A stretch of DNA of 64,000 bases from Tunturibacter empetritectus (GTDB lineage: Bacteria > Acidobacteriota > Terriglobia > Terriglobales > Acidobacteriaceae): NCBI RefSeq assembly GCF_040358985.1, contig NZ_CP132932.1, positions 1,426,001-1,490,000 of the forward strand. The letters run 5' to 3'. Made by a program: the position numbers and the translations under genes. Numbering within the stretch: position 1 is the stretch's first letter; the number at the start of each line of letters is the position of its first letter. The notes under the pieces were generated by a model. That model searched no databases. It was not told the DNA's origin and saw only the letters and a list, made by a program, of their open reading frames with translations. Below, piece by piece: positions 9,043 to 16,082 of the stretch.

Positions 9043-9885
9043 CGATCTGCGTGCGGGTTTCGCTTCAGACTTTTCCTTGGGGGATCGTGGTTTCAACATA
9101 ATCTGGGGTTCTTGACATGTGAGCCGGGCTATACGTCTTGGTTAGGACTGCTACAGATCATCCGAAGCCTTCGATGATCTGCCGACCAGATGAATAATCT
9201 GTGATTCGGTTAGAGGTTGTTTGGCTGATCGTGCTCAGGCGTAGCCGATGCACGTGCAGACTTACCGCAAGGATGATTATCCATACTTTAGTGGGGGCGT
9301 AGACGCGAATTGCATGTAGATAGAACCAACTCAGACAGTTGTTGCATCTCAGGATGAGACCTTTCCATCAGGCAACGCATCCTTTGCGATGCTTCGCAGA
9401 AGCTTGCGAGTGCCGGTTTTCTTCAGTTCCTACTCTGCTCGCCGTCCTTCCCCAATTCCCTTCCCACCAGCGCCAAGGTACAGAGTTCCCGCTTCTGAGT
9501 GCACACTCAAGCCCGCTGCCGTCGTCCTTTTGTTAGTGAACAAGTTCCACGCACTGGCTGACTGGACCTGGATCATCGCCTGTGATGACAGTTGCACTGG
9601 GATTATCAGCCTTTAATTTACATTTCGGCCAATTAGCCCTCAGGGAAAGTAAGTGACTTCCTCCGGGACCTATCGACGAGAAGTTTATACTTCGAGCTTC
9701 GACCGTTATTGCGTGTGAACCTACAGAATCTTGACAGAGCAGCGACCCAGCTATCCGATATGAGCCTGAGTTTTCGATTAAGTTTGGCCATGCGTCAGAT
9801 TTTTCAGGGTCAGTACTTGGTTTGAGGTTAAGCTCTTCTCCATTGTCCGCATCCTTGCGGGGTATAAAGCAGCTGGAGGAAGCCA
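9043..9885. other. Long leader / promoter region of the lasso operon, no supported gene
   Basis: These 843 bases between the putative regulator and the B1 gene hold only short ORFs without a plausible leader or product. A 28-base near-palindrome lies at 9154-9181. The B1 ribosome-binding site ggagga is at 9875-9880. A ttgaca motif at 9112 has no -10 box at usual spacing. The operon promoter should lie here but cannot be pinned down. Confidence 0.4.
9154..9181. promoter_or_regulatory. 28-base near-palindrome (operator or terminator)
   Basis: The arms cagatcat (9154-9161) and atgatctg (9174-9181) are perfectly complementary, and inner bases cgaag/cttcg extend the symmetry with one unpaired base. 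It lies about 110 bases after the putative regulator's stop and has no T-tract. An operator for that regulator or a transcript-end hairpin are both possible. Confidence 0.4.
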
Positions 9886-10155
9886 ATGAGCATCGGCAGC
9901 AATCATATTCATACGGTCACCGATCAGGATGGCGCCGCCATCCTCGATATCGAACACGGCACGGTCACTACGCTCAATTCCACTGGGGCCTTTGTTTGGC
10001 AACGACTTGAGCGAGGGGAAGGTCTGCAGATCATTGCCGCGAGTCTTTCGCGTGATACCGGCGAAGATGTCTTAACCGTCGAGCGTGACGTGCGCGAGTT
10101 TGTCGAATCACTCAAGCAAAACAACCTCTTGACTCGGCCTATGCGGAGGGCCTAA
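9886..10155 (+). CDS. Lasso peptide biosynthesis PqqD-like protein (B1, leader-binding RRE)
   Basis: This 89-residue PqqD-fold protein is the stand-alone RiPP recognition element that binds the precursor leader and presents it to the B2 protease and the cyclase. Visible PqqD features are a strand-rich N terminus (GAAILDIEHGTVTTLNSTG), the AFVWQRLERGE segment and a C-terminal helix (VERDVREFVESLKQNNLL). A good ribosome-binding site (ggagga) precedes the ATG by 5 bases. The stop is directly followed by the GTG of the next gene. In many proteobacterial clusters this domain is fused to the protease. Here it is separate, as in actinobacterial and firmicute types. Confidence 0.88.
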   Translation: MSIGSNHIHTVTDQDGAAILDIEHGTVTTLNSTGAFVWQRLERGEGLQIIAASLSRDTGEDVLTVERDVREFVESLKQNNLLTRPMRRA

Positions 10156-11526
10156 GTGTCAATCGCCGAAGCTACTATCGAGACGATCGAGTATCGGGTC
10201 ATCCTTGTGCGTTCTGACTCCCGCCAGCTGCTGGCGTTCGATGCAGTTGGAGGCTACTGTCTGCCGCGTGTTCGGATTCCGCTGTTTACCCGTCCAGCGG
10301 AGCAATTGCAGAAGGCTATCAAAGCCATAGTGGGACTGGCCGTTATCATTCTCGAGTTTCTCGCCGTGGAGAACGGTTGCTGCCGCTGCGCGGTTGCTGA
10401 GGTCCTTGCTCCCGATGCAAGCTCCGAACTCAGGCCGGTGACGCCCGAGAAGATTGCGGGTGCCGAGTTATCCGAACAGGAGCGTGCCCAACTTGCTTCC
10501 CTGCTTTCCGGCACCAGCCATTCCGCAGTATCCCAGATCGGCTGGATCGATCAGGCAATTGGATGGCTTGAGTGGGAGACTGCTGCGAAGCTCTCGTCCA
10601 AGAGCCAAATCGAACAGTACAACGCGGGTGGAGCTTTCTCCCTTATCCGTTTTCCTATGGACGATACGACGAATTACTGGCTGAAGGCGACGGGCGAGCC
10701 ATGTATACACGAACTCCCGATTACGAAGCATTTGTCCGAGCTGAGCGGTGATTGTCTCCCACACTTCGTCTCAGCACGGCCAGAATGGAACGCCTGGTTG
10801 ATGTCAGGTGGGCCCCAGGTCGAGGAGGTGACTACCGAGCCTTACAAGCTCTTCTGCTTTTTGGAAGGCGCCGCTGGATCCATAGCTGAACTTCAAATGA
10901 GAACTCAAGGACACAGCCAGAATCTGATGGACTCCGGCGTCTTCGATCAAGGCTTCGATGTCTTTCAAATGCATTCCGAAGCATTATTCGACTCTCTCGA
11001 AGAGGCCATGAGCCTGCAAACCTCATCCAGGGTTCCTCGTCTTGAACGATCACGTCTGCAGGAGATTCGCATAATATTCGATGATGTATGCAGTCGCATG
11101 GAGCGTCTCGATATACCCAAGACTATCGTGCATGGAGACATCAATTACGGCAATATCTTGTTCCGTTCCGGACGTTGTCAGTTCATTGACTGGTGCGAGG
11201 CATATATCGCTAGTCCACTCATTTCCCTACAGCACCTGTTGCTTCTTAACAAGACGAAGGATCCGGAGCTGAGGGGCTTCATGAGCCAGGGGATCACGGA
11301 CAGGTATCGAACGATCTGGTTGCGATCCTGCAATGCCGGCTCATTCGATAAGGGATTGATTTATATGCCGCTCCTTGCGGTTGTCTCGACCTTGTATGGA
11401 AGAGGCGATTGGCTGACTTCGCCCCAACGAAATGATCCCCGACGGCAGTCGTACGCACGCAGTCTTGCGCGACACATGGACAACGCAGCGCGCGAGCCGA
11501 AGCTGCTGGAGGCGCTATGCCACTAA
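10156..11526 (+). CDS. NUDIX-like / APH-type phosphotransferase fusion in lasso operon
   Basis: This protein has 456 residues and a GTG start immediately after the B1 stop. The first 130 residues resemble the NUDIX fold seen in lasso-associated proteins (YRVILVRSDSRQLLAFDAVG, YCLPRV) but lack a recognisable NUDIX box. The C-terminal half is an aminoglycoside/choline-kinase-like domain with the catalytic-loop motif VHGDINYGNILF and the metal-binding-type FIDWCEAY. These residues suggest an active kinase. Kinases that phosphorylate the lasso tail are known (paeninodin HPr-kinase type), but this is a different kinase fold. Modification of the precursor or product is therefore inference. It overlaps the prolyl oligopeptidase start by 10 bases. 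Confidence 0.78.
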   Translation: MSIAEATIETIEYRVILVRSDSRQLLAFDAVGGYCLPRVRIPLFTRPAEQLQKAIKAIVGLAVIILEFLAVENGCCRCAVAEVLAPDASSELRPVTPEKIAGAELSEQERAQLASLLSGTSHSAVSQIGWIDQAIGWLEWETAAKLSSKSQIEQYNAGGAFSLIRFPMDDTTNYWLKATGEPCIHELPITKHLSELSGDCLPHFVSARPEWNAWLMSGGPQVEEVTTEPYKLFCFLEGAAGSIAELQMRTQGHSQNLMDSGVFDQGFDVFQMHSEALFDSLEEAMSLQTSSRVPRLERSRLQEIRIIFDDVCSRMERLDIPKTIVHGDINYGNILFRSGRCQFIDWCEAYIASPLISLQHLLLLNKTKDPELRGFMSQGITDRYRTIWLRSCNAGSFDKGLIYMPLLAVVSTLYGRGDWLTSPQRNDPRRQSYARSLARHMDNAAREPKLLEALCH

Positions 11527-13546
11527 CCAACTCAATTCATACTCCGGTCGAAGAACTCATCCACGGCGTTGTGGTACGTGACCCTTATCGCTGGCTTGAA
11601 GATCGGAATCTTCCCGAAACGGAAGAATGGCTCCGCGATCAGCACTTGAGGTGCGAAGAATATTTCGCAGACTGCATCGATCTCGACGGGCTTCGAAAGC
11701 GTGCACGTGAGTATCTGGATATCGAAGTCGTCGATCAGCCGGCAAGAGTGGCAGGCCGATACTTTTACCGTCGGCGCGATAGAGGGCAGGAACAGGCAAG
11801 CATCTACATTCGAGACATGACATCGGGACTCGAGCGGCTACTCGTCGACCCTGCGGCGATGGGACCCTTCACAAGCGTCGGCATCCATCAGGTCGCCGAC
11901 GACGGATCGCTGCTCGCTTATGAGCTCAAACGGGATGGCGGAGATCGGAAAGCCATCCGCATTGTAGATGTTGTGAGTGGTTACATCTTGCCCGACAGCA
12001 TCGAGACCGGCTATGCGAGGGGCTTCTGCTTCACTTCGGATCTTCGGGGGTTTTATTATTGCCACGAAGTGCTGGAATCACCGGAAGAGCATTTGATCTG
12101 CGTCCACCTGTTTGGAGAGCCAGCCGAGGATCAGGTATGTTTTCGCGCTCCACGCACGCGTGGAAGCCGCTTGCTCCTGAGAGCCGATGAGATCCATTTG
12201 GGTGCGTTGTACGTACACGAGCTCGATGGGGAGTTCGTTGTCGATTTCTGGGTCGCCCGGCGCGATGAGACGAAGATCTGGAATTGTGTGTTCGCAAATC
12301 GCACCCTCCCATTTGGCCCCATTTTGAAACAAGGTCGTCTTTTCGCTCTCAGCTACGAACATGCCTCCCGGGGAAGCTCGTGGAGCTCGATCTCGCGGGA
12401 ACTGAGATCCGGACGGTCATTGCGGAGCAGGCAGGGACAATCCGTGAGCTCATCATGCTCGGCGACAGAATCTTTATCAACTATCTGGATCAACTGGAAC
12501 ATTCGGTCCGTTGCTGGAATCTCGCTGGGAAAGATATGGGCCGTGTACCCATTCCCCCGAATGGAACAGTTCAACTGCTGGCTCACCATGGCGACCATGG
12601 AAATAGTGTCTTCTACACATTTGAATCGTTCACGCAGCCGCTCGTCTTGTTTGAGTATGAGATTGACGCCGACGAGCCGCACCTCTGGCACCGGAGATGC
12701 ACACCAATAGCGCCTTTGTGTACTATTCGTGAGGCCTATTACCCCTCCGGAGACGAAAAGAGCATTCCGATAACCCTCGTGACTCCCAAAGGAGTTGGTT
12801 TGAGCGCTGGATTGCCAGTGTTGATGACAAGCTATGGAGGCTTCGGTGTGTCGATGACGCCACAGTTCTCCGTTCTCGTGTCCATCATGATGGAGCTGGG
12901 CTGTACCTTCGTGCTGCCCCACATCCGCGGCGGCGGGGAGTTCGGAAAGGATTGGCACGAAGCTGGCCGAGGAAGAAATCGCCAGGTAGCTTTCAGCGAT
13001 TTCATAGCCGCCGCGGAGTGGCTGAACAGGGAAAGTTTGACTTCGCCTCGGCTTGCCATCTTTGGCGGATCGAACTCGGGGCTATTGGTCTGCGCAGGGA
13101 TGACGCAGCGGCCAGATCTGTTCACCGCTGTACTCTGCATTGCTCCGCTTCTGGACATGGTGCGTTACGAATTTTTCGACCAAGCCGCGAAGTGGCGGAA
13201 GGAGTATGGGACTGTCAACGATCCGCAGGACTTCTCCGCTCTGTACGCATCTTCTCCGTACCACCATATTGGGGACCATATGAACTATCCGTCCTTATTG
13301 TTTGTAGCCGGAGACAGCGATGATCGCTGTAATCCCGCTCATGTCAGGAAGATGGCGGCTCGTCTGCAGAACCGCGCGGCCCAACGTTCTCCCATCATCG
13401 TGGACTACTGCGGAGAACGAGGACATTCCCCGGTTCTGCCTTTGTCTGTTCGCATCGAGGCCTTAGCAAGGAGAATCGCTTTTCTGTGCAAGGAGCTCAA
13501 CCTGCCTGTCGTCTTCGGAGACTGTCATGAAACGGCTTGTGCTTGA
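11517..13546 (+). pseudogene. Prolyl oligopeptidase (S9A) interrupted by one frameshift
   Basis: The first part, in frame from ATG 11517, begins like prolyl oligopeptidases (DPYRWLEDRNLPETEEWLRDQ). The family's sequence continues in the -1 frame from about 12371 to the stop at 13546. The break falls at a run of four Gs (12370-12373), where a fifth G would restore one frame of about 676 residues, near the usual length. The C-terminal part has the catalytic Ser in FGGSNSGLL, the Asp region GDSDDRCNP and the His in ERGHSP. Apart from this one base the gene looks sound, so a recent mutation or a sequencing error is likely. It is distinct from the isopeptidase at 16083. Its role in the lasso operon is unknown. 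Confidence 0.85.
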
Positions 13547-13904
13547 AAGCTGGTTATTGTTGCTCTATTTCGAATTAATCTTACGCGTCTGCGGCTTCAA
13601 ACACCTTCATCGCACTGTCCGAGAGATGAAGGTACGACCCGTTGGCGAGCAGGATTGCCTGACAAGCACCGGCCTGTGTCATGCCGTCGATCTGGCCTGC
13701 GTCTTTTATTTCAAGCGAGTGATGTGCTTGCAACGTTCAGCCGCAACGACGCTTCTGTTGCGTCGTCATGGGTGGGCAGCAGAGATGGTCATCGGAGCCC
13801 AGATAATGCCGTTCCGCTCGCACGCGTGGGTGGAGATCAAGGGTGTTGTCGTGAATGACAAACCGTACATGCTGGATACGTACCGGGTACTGGAGCGCTG
13901 CTGA
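13527..13904 (+). CDS. Lasso peptide biosynthesis B2 protein (transglutaminase-like leader peptidase)
   Basis: This 125-residue cysteine protease cuts the leader from the precursor. The family pattern is complete: the nucleophile in CLQRSAATTLLLRRHG, the His in FRSHAWVEIKG and the Asp in VVNDKP. The N terminus is hydrophobic (LESWLLLLYFELILRVCG), as usual for B2. The start overlaps the end of the prolyl oligopeptidase frame by 20 bases, with ggag 5 bases before the ATG. The cyclase starts 13 bases after its stop. Function is inferred from family and position, but both are strong. Confidence 0.92.
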   Translation: MKRLVLESWLLLLYFELILRVCGFKHLHRTVREMKVRPVGEQDCLTSTGLCHAVDLACVFYFKRVMCLQRSAATTLLLRRHGWAAEMVIGAQIMPFRSHAWVEIKGVVVNDKPYMLDTYRVLERC

Positions 13905-13917
13905 TCTGAGGTAGGTC

Positions 13918-15762
13918 ATGAGTGTTATTTTCGGAATCAGAAAGACCGAAGGAGCGTTGGTCGAGGGGCGGCAACTACTCGACCTAGCTCACGCGACTAA
14001 TCGCTATGCGCTGGATGGGACCTTTGTACGAGCCAAGGGAAGCGTCGGGATGGGCTTTCAGTCGTACCGTACTCATCAGCGTGCTGATCTGGAATCCCAG
14101 CCATTCCTCGATGACTTCGGCAATATGGTCTCGTTGGATGGCCGCCTCGATAATCACAAAGAACTTCGTGAATTGCTGGACATTCCTGGGACGGATACGG
14201 CGGATTCGCTGATCATTCTAACGGCTTTCCGTTGCTGGGGGGAGGAGTGCTTTGCTAGATTTGTGGGAGACTGGGCGCTCGCTCTTTGGATACAAGAGAA
14301 CAGCTCGCTTTACCTCGCTAGAGATCATGCCGGTACGCGGACGCTATATTTTGAAGAAACAAACGGCCATCTTGTATGGTCGACCTTCTTGGAGACCTTC
14401 TTTGCCGATAGAAGGTCGAGGCCTCTGGATGAAACTTATGCGGCACGCTACCTGTCGTGCCACCCAATCGGCGACCTGACACCCTTCGCCAATATTGCTG
14501 CGGTGACCCCCGCGCACTATTTCATCTTCTCTAAGGGAACCATTGTTCGCAGACCGCACTGGCAATGGATGGTCAAAGACCGGATCACCTACAACCAGGA
14601 CAGTGAATATGAGGAGCATTTCCTGAAGCTCTTTGCACAGGCTGTCGATCGTCGCACCGGTCCCGGGGCCCCGATTCTCGCGCACCTCAGCGGTGGGATG
14701 GACTCCAGCGCAATTGTTTGCATGTCCGACACCCTCAGGCTGCATCAGGGGCGACAAATAGAGCAACTGCTCGATACGGTTTCGTTTTACGACGACTCCG
14801 AGCCAGCCTGGGATGAAAAACCTTATTTTACGGCTGTGGAGTCCCAGCGAGGCAAAGTGGGTTTACACGTTGACGTATCTTCAACACGCCCAACATTCAC
14901 TCCGCTGTCTTGTCCTCCAGGGGGATATCCCCTACTGCCGGGGAACGATGGGGGCTCCTACGAACAAAGGGAGCACTTTGAAGAAATCTTGGCATCGCGG
15001 GGATATCGAGTCCTCTTGTCCGGAGTCGGAGGAGATGAGCTCTTGGGGGGCGTGCCGACGCCTCTGCCCGAGCTGTCCGATTATCTCTTGACCTGCAATC
15101 TCGCTGCTTTGTTTCAGAAGACGCTTCCTTGGTGCCTGAGTTTGCGCACCTCGCTCCTACATCTGGTTCGGGATACTGTTAGGTTCTCAAAGCGCGCCTA
15201 TTGGAGCGGTTCATCCGGCAAGATACACCTGCCGCCATGGGCCTCCCCCCGCTTGGAACCGAACGAGGCTGATGCCAAACAAGAAGGAGGTTTGCTCCTG
15301 CCGAGTAGGGTCATGAACGGAAGAACGTGGTGGTCGATACTGGAGACCCTTCCCAGCCCCCACCTTGCATCTTCGAGAAGAGAATACCGTTTTCCTTACC
15401 TTGACCGAGATCTGGTGGATTTCCTCCTTCGCATCCCCAATGATCAGCTCGTTCGCCCAGGCCGAAGACGCGCTCTCATGCGTAGAGCGCTCTCGGGCAT
15501 TCTTCCCTCCATTGTATTGGAGCGGCGCAGGAAGGCCTATATCGATCGAGGACCAGCTGTCACACTTGCCCTCTCTACAGACACAATTCTGGACTCCGTG
15601 GCGAACTCACTCCTGGCCAGGCATGGATATATCGACATTCCTAAATTCGAAAGCTTTCTTCGTCAAGTGGGATCCCAAGATCAGAGCAGGTGGGGATTGT
15701 CTCTCATGAGGACATCCCTCTTTGAAATCTGGTTGAAGTCAGGATGGGCCACCATTCCTTAG
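13918..15762 (+). CDS. Lasso macrolactam synthetase (asparagine-synthetase-like C protein)
   Basis: This 614-residue enzyme adenylates a side-chain Asp/Glu of the core and closes the isopeptide bond with the core N terminus. The N-terminal glutaminase-like domain starts MSVIFGIRKTEG and lacks the catalytic Cys2 of true glutamine-dependent synthetases. That loss is the rule for lasso cyclases. The PP-loop SGGMDSSAIV is near residue 260 and the ATP/acid site GVGGDELLGG near residue 370. The start has a gaggtagg site. It follows B2 directly and precedes the precursor. The family assignment is firm. Confidence 0.93.
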   Translation: MSVIFGIRKTEGALVEGRQLLDLAHATNRYALDGTFVRAKGSVGMGFQSYRTHQRADLESQPFLDDFGNMVSLDGRLDNHKELRELLDIPGTDTADSLIILTAFRCWGEECFARFVGDWALALWIQENSSLYLARDHAGTRTLYFEETNGHLVWSTFLETFFADRRSRPLDETYAARYLSCHPIGDLTPFANIAAVTPAHYFIFSKGTIVRRPHWQWMVKDRITYNQDSEYEEHFLKLFAQAVDRRTGPGAPILAHLSGGMDSSAIVCMSDTLRLHQGRQIEQLLDTVSFYDDSEPAWDEKPYFTAVESQRGKVGLHVDVSSTRPTFTPLSCPPGGYPLLPGNDGGSYEQREHFEEILASRGYRVLLSGVGGDELLGGVPTPLPELSDYLLTCNLAALFQKTLPWCLSLRTSLLHLVRDTVRFSKRAYWSGSSGKIHLPPWASPRLEPNEADAKQEGGLLLPSRVMNGRTWWSILETLPSPHLASSRREYRFPYLDRDLVDFLLRIPNDQLVRPGRRRALMRRALSGILPSIVLERRRKAYIDRGPAVTLALSTDTILDSVANSLLARHGYIDIPKFESFLRQVGSQDQSRWGLSLMRTSLFEIWLKSGWATIP

Positions 15763-15787
15763 ACCTGAGAAAAACGCTAGACAGTTT

Positions 15788-15834
15788 GCCTTCTCTGGAA
15801 GGCTACAAGTTCCGGATGGATCACCCATACGGAA
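15788..15834 (+). promoter_or_regulatory. Two small hairpins before the precursor gene
   Basis: The stem gccttc/gaaggc lies at 15788-15793 and 15798-15803 with a 4-base loop. A second stem ttccg/cggaa lies at 15810-15814 and 15830-15834, with some inner pairing. They sit in the 92-bp gap between cyclase and precursor. They may stabilise or process the short precursor message, but this is unproven. Confidence 0.3.
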
Positions 15835-15854
15835 GTCACAAAAGGAGTAATTCT

Positions 15855-16004
15855 ATGCGCTACACGGAACCAGTTGTTTTGTCCTACTCCATGGCTAGTT
15901 CTTCCGTCATGGGCTCTCCGAAGGCAACCAGAAACCCTGACAACATTGAAGGTGGCATGCCTGCTTTCCTCAGTTCCGTCGGAGCATATGAGGCGGACGA
16001 GTAA
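15855..16004 (+). CDS. Candidate lasso peptide precursor (49 aa)
   Basis: This short gene is preceded by a perfect-looking ribosome-binding site, aaaggag, 7 bases before the ATG. It lies 92 bp after the cyclase and ends just before a convergent-gene terminator. The leader has the Y-x-x-P motif bound by PqqD-like proteins (Tyr3, Pro6, then VVL). If Tyr sits at -17 as in fusilassin, the core begins at Gly20 (GSPKATRNPD...) with Val at -2, and Asp29 is position 10. Starting at Ser21 gives a 9-residue Ser1-Asp9 ring, reminiscent of paeninodin (P8-D9). Ala24-Glu32 is a third possibility. The tail is long and ends acidic (AYEADE). Precursor identity is likely, but the ring is unresolved. Confidence 0.75.
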   Translation: MRYTEPVVLSYSMASSSVMGSPKATRNPDNIEGGMPAFLSSVGAYEADE

Positions 16005-16020
16005 CCTTCATGCTTTCCAT

Positions 16021-16061
16021 ACAGGAGTTGATTGCCGGAAATCTGGACACTCAACTCCTGT
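16021..16061. terminator. Bidirectional hairpin between convergent lasso arms
   Basis: Perfect 11-bp arms acaggagttga (16021-16031) and tcaactcctgt (16051-16061) enclose a 19-base loop. It lies in the 78-bp gap between the precursor stop and the isopeptidase stop. There is no strong T-tract, but the position fits transcript ends for both arms. Confidence 0.6.
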
Positions 16062-16082
16062 GTGATATGAAAATCGTTCACA

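Noticed and set aside
9112-9140. ttgaca as a -35 box for the lasso operon
   Set aside because: No acceptable -10 hexamer at 16-18 bases. The nearest tatacg is only 12 bases away.
9339-9616. Short plus-strand ORFs (65 and 75 codons) as the lasso precursor
   Set aside because: No Y-x-x-P leader, no good ribosome-binding site and no core with an acid 7-9 residues after a sensible start. The gene at 15855 is a far better candidate.
12360-12385. Programmed -1 frameshift in the prolyl oligopeptidase
   Set aside because: The G-run is not a canonical slippery heptamer and no stimulating structure was seen. A one-base loss explains it more simply.
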